NCBI RefSeq assembly: GCF_029392895.1
Contig: NZ_CP114200.1
Coordinates: 8,252,501 to 8,316,500, forward strand
Direction: 5' to 3'
Length of the DNA: 64,000 nucleotides
DNA from: Streptomyces sp. 71268
Lineage (GTDB): Bacteria; Actinomycetota; Actinomycetes; Streptomycetales; Streptomycetaceae
Shown piece after piece: positions 1-8,687 of the stretch (its first letter is position 1; every line of letters begins with the position of its first letter). Under the pieces are notes generated by a model that had not been told where the DNA came from, searched no databases, and saw only the letters and a list, made by a program, of their open reading frames with translations. The translations under genes were made by a program, and so were the position numbers.

Positions 1-2
1 AG

Positions 3-1199
3 AAGCAGATGGCCGCGATGGCCGCGCTCGTCACCGAGTCGCTGTCGGTCAGCGGCATCCTGCTCGGCCGCACCATGGGGCGCTCGGACTCGCTCACCGC
101 CGATTTCACCCGCGAGTCCGAGCGGCTGGTGGACCTGGAGGTGCGCTCCAGCATGGCCGGCCGTTGGCGCATGGCGACCATCGGCATCGTCATGGCGGCC
201 ATGCCCGCGATCATCTACTGGACGGCCGGCATGGCGCTCCAGGGCGACGGTTCCGGCGTGAGCATCGGCACCCTGGTCGCCTTCGTGTCGCTGCAACAGG
301 GCCTGTTCCGGCCCACCGTGAGCCTGCTCTCCACCGGGGTGCAGATGCAGACCTCGCTGGCGCTCTTCCACCGCATCTTCGAGTACCTCGACCTGCCGGT
401 GGGCATCGCCGAGCCGGACCAGCCGGTGCGCCTGGGCACGGTGCGCGGGGACGTTCGCTTCGAGAACGTCAGCTTCTCCTACGACCCCGACTCGGCCGAA
501 CCCACCCTGCGGGGCGTCGACGTGACGGTTCCCGCCGGCGGCAGCCTCGCCGTCGTCGGCCCCACGGGCTCGGGGAAGAGCACCCTGAGCTACCTCGTGC
601 CCCGGTTGTACGACGTGACCGCCGGACGCGTGCTCATCGACGGCGTGGACGTGCGCGACCTCAGCTTCGACACGCTCGCCAACGCCGTCGGAGTCGTCTC
701 CCAGGAGACCTACCTCTTCCACGCCTCCGTGGCGGACAACCTGCGCTTCGCCAAGCCCGACGCCACCGACGAGGAGCTGCGCGCCGCGGCCGAGGCGGCG
801 CAGATCCACGAGCACATCGCATCCCTGCCCGACGGCTACGACACGCTCGTCGGCGAGCGGGGTTACCGGTTCTCCGGTGGCGAGAAGCAGCGGCTGGCGA
901 TAGCCCGGACGATCCTGCGCGACCCGCCCATCCTCATATTCGACGAGGCCACCAGCGCGCTCGACACCCGCACCGAGTACGCCGTGCAGCGCGCCATCGA
1001 CGCCCTCGCGGCCAACCGCACCACGATCACGATCGCCCACCGGCTGTCCACCGTGCGGGACGCCGACCAGATCGTCGTCCTGGCCGACGGCGATGTCGTC
1101 GAGCGCGGCACGCACGAGGAACTCATGCTCAAGCAGGGCCGGTACGCGGCCCTCATACGCGGAGACGACGAGGCGTCGGTGGCCCTACCGGCCGGCTGA
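3..1199 (+). CDS. ABC transporter, fused membrane/ATPase subunit (5' end outside window)
   Basis: This is the C-terminal part of an exporter-type ABC protein with the membrane domain and ATPase on one chain. The reading frame is open to the left edge, so the true start is outside the window. Numbering from the Met at position 9, the first ~140 residues are the end of the membrane domain, with hydrophobic stretches near residues 55-75. The ATPase follows: Walker A GPTGSGKST at ~184-192, signature SGGEKQ at ~289-294, Walker B ILIFDEATSALD at ~308-319 and the switch His in AHRLS at ~343. All catalytic motifs are intact. A streptomycete-type hairpin follows 24 bp after the stop. Such half-transporters often work as heterodimers, and a partner could lie upstream. 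The substrate (lipid, peptide or drug) cannot be told from sequence alone. Confidence 0.9.
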   Translation, partial: KQMAAMAALVTESLSVSGILLGRTMGRSDSLTADFTRESERLVDLEVRSSMAGRWRMATIGIVMAAMPAIIYWTAGMALQGDGSGVSIGTLVAFVSLQQGLFRPTVSLLSTGVQMQTSLALFHRIFEYLDLPVGIAEPDQPVRLGTVRGDVRFENVSFSYDPDSAEPTLRGVDVTVPAGGSLAVVGPTGSGKSTLSYLVPRLYDVTAGRVLIDGVDVRDLSFDTLANAVGVVSQETYLFHASVADNLRFAKPDATDEELRAAAEAAQIHEHIASLPDGYDTLVGERGYRFSGGEKQRLAIARTILRDPPILIFDEATSALDTRTEYAVQRAIDALAANRTTITIAHRLSTVRDADQIVVLADGDVVERGTHEELMLKQGRYAALIRGDDEASVALPAG

Positions 1200-1223
1200 C
1201 GGGCAGCCCGAACACACCCCACA

Positions 1224-1264
1224 CGAGCCGGCCGCCGCGCCCGCCGAGAGCGGCGGCCGGCTCG
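1224..1264 (+). terminator. Hairpin terminator after the ABC transporter
   Basis: A perfect 15-bp stem (1224-1238 with 1250-1264) closes an 11-nt loop, starting 24 bp after the transporter stop. There is no U-tract, which is common for terminators of high-GC actinomycetes. Confidence 0.75.
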
Positions 1265-1731
1265 GCGCGGCCAAGCCTCTCGCGCCGGCCGCCCCGCCGG
1301 CCCCGTCTGTGCGGCACGCTCCGCCACGCCGATCTGCTCCTGCCGGGAGTAGCGCGCCGACGGCGCCCCCGGACCGCGCCCGGCGCCCCGGGCCGCTCGG
1401 CCCACGCCCGACGCCCACGGCGCCGCCCCGCAACCAGCCGCATCGCGGACCCACCAGGCGCCGGTAACCGACGTCCCCAACGCAGCAGCCCGTGCTTGGC
1501 CCCGGCCCTGGTCCTGGCGCTCGGCCCGGCGCCCGGGCTCGGTGTGAGGCACGAACGCGGCCCTCCGGGCCGGCCCCGCGCGTCCGCGCATCGAACCGGG
1601 CGTACGCCTCGCGCCCGACCAACCCGACCCATCGGCACGCGCGGGTGGGTGGCGGTGATCGTGTGACGCGCCGCGGCTCGGCGTGTGTCCGTACGGACCG
1701 TCGCTGCCATGCGAGCCCCCTTCTCCAGATC
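1265..1731. other. Gene-free GC-rich stretch
   Basis: About 470 bp between the transporter terminator and the ArsR operators. Open frames exist on both strands, but their translations are Arg/Pro/Ala-rich, have no plausible ribosome binding site and match no family I know. I see no RNA gene. It probably holds the upstream promoter elements of the ArsR/MFS unit. Confidence 0.5.
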
Positions 1732-1770
1732 TGAGAGTTGACTCTCACAATATTTGAGAGGAAGCTCTCA
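1732..1770 (+). promoter_or_regulatory. Two palindromic operators, TGAGAG-N4-CTCTCA, before the ArsR gene
   Basis: Two copies of the same palindrome lie at 1732-1747 (centre TTGA) and 1755-1770 (centre GAAG), 23 bp apart start to start, or about two helical turns. The second ends 4 bp before the ATG of the ArsR-type gene and overlaps its GAGAGGAAG ribosome binding site. Inference: the repressor dimer binds both sites on one DNA face and represses its own gene and the downstream MFS gene. Confidence 0.65.
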
Positions 1771-1774
1771 CGTT

Positions 1775-2374
1775 ATGGATTCCGAGAATCGACTGGGTGA
1801 CATCGAGATCACCGACCCGCAGGCGATGCGGGCACTGGCCCACCCGGTGCGGCTGGCCATCCTTGACCGCCTCCAGCGGCACGGCCCGGCCACGGCCACC
1901 CAACTCGCGCCCCACGTGGGCGCCACGCCGTCGGTGACCAGCTGGCACCTACGGCACCTGGCGGGCTTCGGGTTGGTCCGGGACGCCGAAGCCGGGCCGG
2001 ACCGTCGGCAGCGGCGATGGCAGGCGGCGGCGCGTGGGTTCCGGTTCGAGACGCCGAAGGACGAGGAGGGCGGCTCGGCCGCGCGGGCACTGTCCCGGGA
2101 GATGTTCGCGCGCTACGGGGATCTGCCGAGCAGGTGGCTGACCGAGGTCGAGCCCCACCTCGAACCGACCTGGCAGCAGGCCGCTGGTCTGGCCAACACC
2201 CGGGTGGTCGTTTCGGCGGAGGAACTCGCGGCGATTCAGGACGGCATCGAGCGGGTGCTGGCCCCGTACGTGACGCGTGACGCCGCCGAGTGGCCGACCG
2301 GCAGTCGCGGCGTCCGAATGATGCGCTATGTCCTGCCCGAGCGGGACCAGGCGTCGGCGGATGAGACGCCATGA
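1775..2374 (+). CDS. ArsR-type winged-helix transcriptional regulator
   Basis: A 199-residue protein with an N-terminal ArsR winged helix. Residues ~10-80 contain ALAHPVRLAILDRL and the recognition-helix region SVTSWHLRHLAGFGLV. The C-terminal ~110 residues form a sensor or dimer region without metal-binding cysteines, so this is not a classical metal sensor. The ATG at 1775 is preferred over an in-frame TTG at 1754 because GAGAGGAAG sits just upstream. The stop overlaps the start of the MFS gene (ATGA), so the two are translationally coupled. A regulator coupled to an exporter suggests drug- or metabolite-induced efflux, with the paired palindromes upstream as its operator. Confidence 0.88.
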   Translation: MDSENRLGDIEITDPQAMRALAHPVRLAILDRLQRHGPATATQLAPHVGATPSVTSWHLRHLAGFGLVRDAEAGPDRRQRRWQAAARGFRFETPKDEEGGSAARALSREMFARYGDLPSRWLTEVEPHLEPTWQQAAGLANTRVVVSAEELAAIQDGIERVLAPYVTRDAAEWPTGSRGVRMMRYVLPERDQASADETP

Positions 2375-3699
2375 GCACTGCGAACATCGATGCCCCGATG
2401 TCCCTGTGGCGTGATCGGCGGTTCCGCCGGTTCTGGGCCGGGCAGTCCGTTTCGGAGTTCGGTGACCGAATATCCGAACTGGCCCTGCCGCTGATCGCCG
2501 TCACAGCGTTGAGCGCCTCGGCCAACCAAGTGGCGTGGCTGACCGCGCTCATCTGGACACCGAATCTGTTGGCGATTCTCCTGGGGGCGTGGGTCGACCG
2601 TCGGGTGCGTAAGCGCCGCCTGATGGTCCTGGCTGACCTGGTGCGCGGCGCGGTGTTGCTGAGCCTCCCCGTGGCGTACCTGCTCGATGCCGTGAGCCTT
2701 GGCCAGCTCTATGTCGTCGCACTGCTGACCGGCAGCGCGGCGGTGTTGTTCAACACCGCCTACCCACCGTTCTTCGCGCGGCTCGTGCCCCGTGCGTCCT
2801 ACGTGGAGGCGAACAGCAAACTCAGCGCCAGCCGGTCGATGTCGCACGTGGTCGGACCGGCAGCCGGTGGCGGCCTCATCCAGGCGTTGACCGCGCCCGT
2901 CGCCGTGATCGTGGATGCCTTGTCGTATCTGGCATCGGCATTCCTGATAGGGCGCATACCGCTCGACGAGTCGCCCGGTGGCGTGGACGCGGGAACGGGG
3001 CCTTCGCTACTCCGACGTGCTCGGGAAGGGATGACCTACGTCGCTCGGCACCCGGTGCTGCGCGCTGGGCTCGGCTGCGCGGCGACGGTCAACTTCTTCA
3101 CCTTCGTCGCGGGCAGCGGACTGGTGGTGCTGTTCGCCAACCGTGATCTGGAACTGTCCGCCGGGGCCATCGGGCTGGCTCTGGGAATCGGATCGACCGG
3201 CGCACTCCTGGGCGCCGTCATCGCCCCACGGGTTTCGCGGCGTATCGGCGTCGGGCGCAGCATTCTCGTCGGGGCCGTGCTCTTCCCGGCGCCCATCGCC
3301 ATCGCGGCCAGCGCGGGCGGACCGGTGTGGGCCCGAGTGGGCGCGCTGGCCGCCGCGGAATTCCTCTCCGGGGTCGGCGTGATGCTCTTCGACGTGAACC
3401 TCAACTCCCTGCAAACCAGCGTGATCCCCGACGCCATGCGCAGTCGCGTGGCGGGCGCCTTCAGCACTGTCAATTACGGCATGCGACCCATCGGAGCTGT
3501 CGTCGGCGGATTGCTGGCCACGGGGTGGGGCCTGCGGGCGACACTGCTCGTCGGCGCCGCTGGGGGAGTGCTGTCGCTGTTCTGGCTGCTGTCCTCACCG
3601 ATACCGCGCATTCGTTCACTGGCCCCGGAAAACGCGACTGTTCCGTGCGCCGAAGCTGATGCGCACGAGGGCCTCACGCTTGAACGGCCTCAGGGGTGA
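2371..3699 (+). CDS. MFS transporter, MFS_3 / transmembrane secretion effector type
   Basis: A 442-residue major facilitator protein, normal length for the family, with about twelve hydrophobic segments. The N-terminus has LWRDRRFRRFWAGQ and SVSEFGDRISELALPLIAV, the usual opening of the MFS_3 group (macrolide-efflux MefA-like and EntS-like proteins). The conserved loop after TM2 is seen as GAWVDRRVRKRRLMVLAD. The gene overlaps the ArsR-type regulator by 4 bp and is its only operon partner. It most likely exports a toxic small molecule that inactivates the repressor. The substrate is unknown. Confidence 0.88.
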   Translation: MSTANIDAPMSLWRDRRFRRFWAGQSVSEFGDRISELALPLIAVTALSASANQVAWLTALIWTPNLLAILLGAWVDRRVRKRRLMVLADLVRGAVLLSLPVAYLLDAVSLGQLYVVALLTGSAAVLFNTAYPPFFARLVPRASYVEANSKLSASRSMSHVVGPAAGGGLIQALTAPVAVIVDALSYLASAFLIGRIPLDESPGGVDAGTGPSLLRRAREGMTYVARHPVLRAGLGCAATVNFFTFVAGSGLVVLFANRDLELSAGAIGLALGIGSTGALLGAVIAPRVSRRIGVGRSILVGAVLFPAPIAIAASAGGPVWARVGALAAAEFLSGVGVMLFDVNLNSLQTSVIPDAMRSRVAGAFSTVNYGMRPIGAVVGGLLATGWGLRATLLVGAAGGVLSLFWLLSSPIPRIRSLAPENATVPCAEADAHEGLTLERPQG

Positions 3700-3886
3700 A
3701 GCGGCTGGGGTCGCAGGCCGGCTCCCATGCCATGGCCAGCGAGCGTGCCGGGCCGCTTCGACCGGCGCAAGGGGCCGGAAACAGCCACGCCCCCGGCTCG
3801 GCAGTACGCATCCGCCGCGCGGCCGGCCGGAGGCGCGGCGCGCGGCGGCTGCCTGCGGTACGAGGACGCCGACCGCACCGCACCGC

Positions 3887-5821
3887 TCAGCCCGCTCGGA
3901 CGCCGCGCAGGCTCTCCAACCTGGCCTGGATGGCCCGCAGCGCGCCGGGTCTGCGCCCCGGCACACGGGTACGCAGGGCCATCAGTTCCGTGGCCAACGA
4001 CCTGGCCCGCAGTAGGTCGTCAACGTGCTGCCACTGGTGGTGTGCCCGGTCCACCGCGCCCTCCACGTCGGACTGGTCCGCCGCCTGACCCGCCCTCAGG
4101 CGCGTGGTGGCGGCGGCCATCCACAGCTCGCAGGCGCGGGCCGGGTCTCCGGCGAGCCGGGCCAGGTCGGCGCGTACCTCAAGCCAGTGGAGCGCCTGCG
4201 GGGAGTCGGGGCCCGCCGAGCGGAACGCCTCCTGTTCCCAGGCCGCGGCCATCGCCGCGGCCTCGCTGTGTCGCCCCGCGTGCGCCGCCTCCAGTATCGC
4301 GCCGTGCGGATCGTGCGCCACCTCGCCACCCCCGTACCCCGGCGCGTACGCGGGCGGTGGGCCGGGGTCGTACGGCCGTCGCGGGGCCGCCTCAGCATCC
4401 CCGACGGCCGCGCGGGCCGAGGTCGAAGCCGGCTCGGCCTCCCCGCCCTGCCCGGAGTGGCGGTCCGCGACCGGCGCCGCCTCATCAGCCGGGCGCGCGG
4501 TCGGCTCACTGGGGTGAGCGTCCGGGGACGGCAGCGAAGACGCGTCGGAGTGATCACCCGGGGCCGGCGGCTGGGACTCACTGGAGCGAGCGTCCGGGGA
4601 TCGCGTCGGGGGCGGCGCCGCCGCGCCCTGAGGCGGCTCGTCGCCGGCGGGCTCGGCCGACTTGTCCTGGTCAGTCGGTTTCGCCTGGTCGGCCGGACGG
4701 GCCGCTGCCTCCGTCGGGTCGTCCGCCGAGGTGTCGGCCTCTGGTGCGCGGGGAGCGCCGGACGCCGTCGGCGGCGCGACAGGCGGGCGCGGGTGCGGAG
4801 TCGTGGCCGGTGCGGCTGGCGCGATCGGTGCGGCTGGTGCCGCGTTCGGCGTCGCGGACAGGGCGGGCTCCGGCGCCTTGACCGCCGGGTCTGGGCCCGG
4901 TGCTGTCGCGGGGGGCGCGCCGACGGGGAGCCAGTGCGGCTGGTCGGGCATCGGGTTCGGTTGTGGGCTCACGGGCCCTGCCGCCGGTTCGAAACCCGGG
5001 GCCAGTGGGGGACTTGCCCCCGGCGTCGACGGAGCCGGCTGCGTCCAGGGGCTCGCCGCGCCCGTCGATGCCGGTTCGGGTGCCGGGGTGACCGGACTGG
5101 CGGAGGCGGTCCCGAGCACGTCGAGCGGTACCTCGCCACCTCCGCCGGCGGGGTGGGGCGCGCCCCCCGTGGACGCCACGAGCAGAGCGGGCCCCTGGCC
5201 GAGCCCCGACTGCTCGACGGCGTGCTGGTGCAACTGGGGCAGCGGTGGGCGGGTGCTCACCGAGCGGAGGGCCGCGGCCAGGGCCCGGGTGTAGTGCGGG
5301 GTGTTGAGCTGGCGGCGACGCGGCGGGGGCACGACGCACCCGTACAGCGCGAGACCGATCGTCAGGTGCTCGGCGGTGAGTTTCGGCCAGGCCGTCTCGT
5401 CGGCCGCCAGATCGGCGAAGACGGTGGTGGTGCCGGCCGGCCGGTGGCCCAACTCCGAGAGCAGCCAGTGCCAGGGCAACGCGGTGTACCGCGCCGTCTT
5501 CGGCGTCGTGCGCGCCAGTGCCAGGTGCGGCAGGTGTTGCTTGGCGTCCAGCGTCAACTGGCCTACGAGGTAGACCAACACGGGCCCCGGGTGGGCGGCT
5601 GCCGTGCGCAGGTGGGTCAGCACGGTGTGCGGCTCGTCGGGATCGACGAGTTGCACCACCTGCGCGCCGCCCGTCGTGCCCAGTAGCACCGACGGTGCGA
5701 CGGCCGCCAGCGACGGCAGCGCGGCGGCCGTGTCCATCGCCCGCTGCTTGCCCGTCGGTCCTGCCGCGATGAGCAGGGCGTATCCCGACTCGTTCGCCGC
5801 TCCTGCCCCGTTGTTTGCCAT
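3887..5821 (-). CDS. Large Pro/Ala-rich protein with a C-terminal TPR-like region
   Basis: A 644-residue protein that I do not assign to a named family. Three parts are visible. Residues ~1-210 are globular; alternating hydrophobic strands (YALLIAAG, QVVQLVDP, PVLVYLVGQLTL, TTTVFADLA) resemble a caspase-like Rossmann fold without an obvious His/Cys dyad. Residues ~240-490 are a long Pro/Ala/Glu-rich linker with little order expected. The last ~140 residues are helical with TPR-like spacing (HAGRHSEAAAMAAAWEQEA, ADLARLAGDPARACELW). The ATG at 5821 (MANNGAG) is chosen because the globular part begins there; its ribosome binding site is weak and a longer form is possible. It is divergent from deoR. 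Similar TPR proteins often act as signalling scaffolds, but that is inference. Confidence 0.7.
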   Translation of the reverse strand: MANNGAGAANESGYALLIAAGPTGKQRAMDTAAALPSLAAVAPSVLLGTTGGAQVVQLVDPDEPHTVLTHLRTAAAHPGPVLVYLVGQLTLDAKQHLPHLALARTTPKTARYTALPWHWLLSELGHRPAGTTTVFADLAADETAWPKLTAEHLTIGLALYGCVVPPPRRRQLNTPHYTRALAAALRSVSTRPPLPQLHQHAVEQSGLGQGPALLVASTGGAPHPAGGGGEVPLDVLGTASASPVTPAPEPASTGAASPWTQPAPSTPGASPPLAPGFEPAAGPVSPQPNPMPDQPHWLPVGAPPATAPGPDPAVKAPEPALSATPNAAPAAPIAPAAPATTPHPRPPVAPPTASGAPRAPEADTSADDPTEAAARPADQAKPTDQDKSAEPAGDEPPQGAAAPPPTRSPDARSSESQPPAPGDHSDASSLPSPDAHPSEPTARPADEAAPVADRHSGQGGEAEPASTSARAAVGDAEAAPRRPYDPGPPPAYAPGYGGGEVAHDPHGAILEAAHAGRHSEAAAMAAAWEQEAFRSAGPDSPQALHWLEVRADLARLAGDPARACELWMAAATTRLRAGQAADQSDVEGAVDRAHHQWQHVDDLLRARSLATELMALRTRVPGRRPGALRAIQARLESLRGVRAG

Positions 5822-5964
5822 GGCAGCACCGTATCCGTTCCGGCCGCCGTCCCGGTGCCCGGCGGCGGAGCGCGCGCACATTCCGTGGCCGAGTGTGGAA
5901 GCGCCGTAGCGGGCGGTGGCGGAAGCGCCACGTAAACCAACCGGGCGGAAACCGGTCAGGTTGT

Positions 5965-6135
5965 TGCCCGCAGGCGGGCAGCGGTGACCTGTGTTTCCCT
6001 TCCGTAGAATGTCCCTGACCTGGGGGTTGCCCGGAGATGAAGCGGGCACAGACGGTCAGGAGAGATCTGGTGCCTGGCCTGGCCACAGCACAACTCCCCT
6101 TGTAGAAATCTGATCAGGAAGTGCCCGAACGGGCA
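5965..6135. promoter_or_regulatory. Three inverted TGCCCG/CGGGCA pairs between the divergent genes
   Basis: The hexamer TGCCCG faces its complement CGGGCA three times: 5965-5980 (TGCCCGC-AG-GCGGGCA, a perfect 16-bp palindrome), 6028-6048 (spacer 9) and 6122-6135 (spacer 2). The last is 25 bp upstream of the deoR start. The first is also flanked by GGTCA (5954-5958) and TGACC (5984-5988). Repeated half-sites in a promoter region suggest binding by a multimeric regulator, probably the DeoR protein itself. Confidence 0.5.
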
Positions 6136-6160
6136 GTGCGGTACGTGATGGGGAGTCACT

Positions 6161-6922
6161 GTGGACGCAGAGGAACGCCGGCGCACGGTCCTCGAACTGG
6201 CCCGCCACACCGGCTCCGTCGTCGTGACGGAGCTGGCGGAGAAGCTCGGGGTGTCGAAGGAGACCGTTCGGCGTGATCTGCACGCGATGGAGAACCGGGG
6301 TCTGCTGCGGCGCACGCACGGCGGGGCCTATCCCGTGGAGAGCGCGGGGTACGAGACGACGCTCGCGTTCCGCACCACCATGCACGTCGCGGAGAAGTCC
6401 AGGATCGCCGCGGCGGCCGGCGAACTCGTCGGAGACGCGGAGACCGTCTACGTGGACGAGGGCTTCACGCCGCAGCTCATCGCCCAAGCGCTGCCCCGCG
6501 AACGGCCGTTGACCGTCATCACCTCCTCGCTCGCCACCGCCAGCGGCCTCGCCGTCAGCGACCGGATCACCGTCCTTTTACTCGGCGGCCGGGTTCGGGG
6601 CAGCACGCTGGCCTCCGTGGGCCACTGGGCCACCCACATGCTCCAGGGCTTCGTGATCGACCTGGCGTTCATCGGCGCCAACGGCATCTCCCGGCAGTAC
6701 GGCCTGACCACCCCCGACCCGGCCGTCAGCGAGGTCAAGGCGCAGGTGATGCGGGTCGCCAGGCGGCGCATCTTCGCCGGCGTGCACACCAAGTTCGGGG
6801 CCGTCAGCTTCTGTCGCTTCGCCGAGGCCCAGGAGTTCGAAGTCATCATCACCGACACCGGCCTGCCCCTGGCCGAGGCACACCGTTACGCCCTGCTCGG
6901 ACCCCAGGTGCTCCGCGTGTGA
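6161..6922 (+). CDS. DeoR-family transcriptional regulator of the sugar/polyol operon
   Basis: A 253-residue protein of typical DeoR length. Residues 1-57 form the DeoR helix-turn-helix (RRRTVLELARHTGSVVVTELAEKLGVSKETVRRDLHAM), followed by GLLRRTHGGA, the family signature. The C-terminal DeoRC sugar-phosphate sensor domain shows VYVDEGFT, TVITSSLATA, LLLGGRVRG and DLAFIGANGIS. The GTG start at 6161 is preceded by GGGGAG. It lies upstream of and parallel to the transporter/dehydrogenase operon, which it probably represses until a phosphorylated sugar or polyol accumulates. The TGCCCG palindromes upstream suggest autoregulation. Confidence 0.92.
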   Translation: MDAEERRRTVLELARHTGSVVVTELAEKLGVSKETVRRDLHAMENRGLLRRTHGGAYPVESAGYETTLAFRTTMHVAEKSRIAAAAGELVGDAETVYVDEGFTPQLIAQALPRERPLTVITSSLATASGLAVSDRITVLLLGGRVRGSTLASVGHWATHMLQGFVIDLAFIGANGISRQYGLTTPDPAVSEVKAQVMRVARRRIFAGVHTKFGAVSFCRFAEAQEFEVIITDTGLPLAEAHRYALLGPQVLRV

Positions 6923-7313
6923 ATACGCCCGCCCCCACGCCGCCGGCCGCGCGCCGGTGCCCGCGCGGGGGCCCGCGACGCGCCCGTCAACGGCCCCCCG
7001 AATAGCCGCCCGAGCCGGCCCCCACCGCACAGTGCCGGGCCGATCGGCATCCACCGACCTCGTACGCGACCCCACCGGAGCAACCTGGCCCACCACCAGC
7101 CGCGCCGCCCCGCCTCGCGCCGCCCGCCGGCGCCCCCAACCGCCGTGCCAGCACCACCTCGCCCGCGCGCCCCGACCCGCCGCCTCGGCCACCTCGCCGG
7201 GGGCGGCCCGCGCGGCGGCGCTTGGAGCCGGCGCGCGCCGCGCGCCCCGGCCACCCGACCACGGCCCGGGCGCGCCTCCAGCCACCAGTGACACCGATCC
7301 ACGGGGAGAACCC
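6923..7313. other. Leader region of the polyol operon, no gene
   Basis: About 390 bp of extremely GC-rich DNA between deoR and the binding-protein gene. I see no convincing ORF, -10/-35 pair or long perfect hairpin; a 7-bp GGCGCGC/GCGCGCC dyad occurs near 7229-7245. It should contain the operon promoter and perhaps a DeoR site. The GGGGAG ribosome binding site of the next gene is at its right end. Confidence 0.5.
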
Positions 7314-8687
7314 ATGTCCATCCACACCCGACGCGGCGCCCGCGCGCTGGTCGCCGCCGCATCGGCGGGGGCGCTCGTCGCGGCGTGCACCGCGTGCGAG
7401 GGGTACGTCGGCGCCGGCGGCTCCTCGCTCTTCGGGGGTGACGCCATCAACGTCCTGATGGTCAACAACCCACAGATGGTGGAGTTACAGAAGCTGACCA
7501 AGCGGCACTTCACCAAGGACACCGGCATCAAGGTCAATTTCACCGTGCTGCCCGAGAACGACGTCCGCGACAAGATCAGTCAGGACTTCTCCAACCAGGC
7601 CGGCCAGTACGACGTCGCCACCATCAGCAATTTCGAGGTCCCCTTCTTCTCCGAACACGGCTGGTTACGCGACCTGGGGCCCTATCTCGCCAAGGACCCC
7701 GCCTTCGACCAGCAGGACATTCTAGCTCCCGTACGGCAGTCGCTGACCGCCGACGACGGAAAGGTCTACGCCGAGCCGTTCTACGGCGAATCCTCCTTCC
7801 TCATGTACCGCAAGGATGTCCTCGCCGAGCGCGGCCTGACCATGCCCGCCGAGCCCACCTGGCAGCAGGTGGCCGACATCGCCGCGAAGACCGACGGCGC
7901 GCGCCCCGGAATGAAGGGCATCTGCCTGCGGGGACTGCCCGGTTGGGGGGAGTTGACCGCGCCGCTGACCACGGTGGTCAACACCTTCGGCGGCACCTGG
8001 TTCACCAAGGACTGGAAGGCCCGCCTGACGTCACCGGAGTTCGTCGAGGCCACCCAGTTTTACGTCGATCTGGTACGAGAACATGGGCAGGCGGGCGCCG
8101 CGCAGTCGGGTTACGCGGAATGCCTCTACAACATGTCGCAGGGCAAGAGCGCGATGTGGTACGACGCCACCGCGGCGGCCGGCACGCTGGAGGAGGCGAA
8201 GTCCCCCGTCAAGGGAAAGATCGGGTATGTGAAGGCCCCGGTGAACAAGACCTCGGATTCCGGCTGGCTCTACACCTGGGCCTGGGGCATGCAGAAGGCG
8301 TCGAAGAAGTCGGACGACGCCTGGAAGTTCATCTCCTGGGCCTCCAGCAAGGAATACGAGGCCCTGGTGGGGCGGGAGAGCGGCTGGGCCAACGTACCGG
8401 CCGGCAAACGCGCCTCGACCTACGCCCGACCCGAATACCGGGCCGCGGCGAGCGCGTTCGCCGACGTCACGCACCGCTCCATCGCCGCCACCAAGCCGCG
8501 CGACCCGGGCGTCCAACCCAGGCCCGCGGCCGGCATCCAGTTCGTCGGCGTCCCCGAGTTCACCGATCTCGGCACCAGGGTCTCCCAGGAGATCAGCGCG
8601 GCCATCGCCGGCCGACAGTCGGTGCGCGCGGCGCTGCGCGCCTCCCAGAAGATGGCCGAGCGGGTCGGCGAGGAGTACCAGGACTGA
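7314..8687 (+). CDS. Sugar/polyol ABC transporter, extracellular solute-binding lipoprotein
   Basis: A 457-residue family 1 solute-binding protein. The N-terminus has twin arginines (TRRGAR), a hydrophobic stretch and a lipobox ending VAAC with Cys25 as the lipidated residue, so it should be anchored on the outer face of the membrane. The mature part has family hallmarks: INVLMVNNPQM near the start, FEVPFFSEHGWLRDL, YAEPFYGESSFLMYRKDVL and SGWLYTWAWGMQKAS. It captures substrate and delivers it to the two permeases that follow; its TGA overlaps the first permease's ATG (TGATG). The combination of DeoR, these subunits and a zinc dehydrogenase is typical of mannitol/sorbitol-type polyol uptake loci, but the true ligand is not provable here. 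Confidence 0.93.
   Translation: MSIHTRRGARALVAAASAGALVAACTACEGYVGAGGSSLFGGDAINVLMVNNPQMVELQKLTKRHFTKDTGIKVNFTVLPENDVRDKISQDFSNQAGQYDVATISNFEVPFFSEHGWLRDLGPYLAKDPAFDQQDILAPVRQSLTADDGKVYAEPFYGESSFLMYRKDVLAERGLTMPAEPTWQQVADIAAKTDGARPGMKGICLRGLPGWGELTAPLTTVVNTFGGTWFTKDWKARLTSPEFVEATQFYVDLVREHGQAGAAQSGYAECLYNMSQGKSAMWYDATAAAGTLEEAKSPVKGKIGYVKAPVNKTSDSGWLYTWAWGMQKASKKSDDAWKFISWASSKEYEALVGRESGWANVPAGKRASTYARPEYRAAASAFADVTHRSIAATKPRDPGVQPRPAAGIQFVGVPEFTDLGTRVSQEISAAIAGRQSVRAALRASQKMAERVGEEYQD

Noticed and set aside
1153..1748. Several 180-190-residue minus-strand frames
   Set aside because: Low-complexity Arg/Gly/Ala translations with no start signals or conserved motif.
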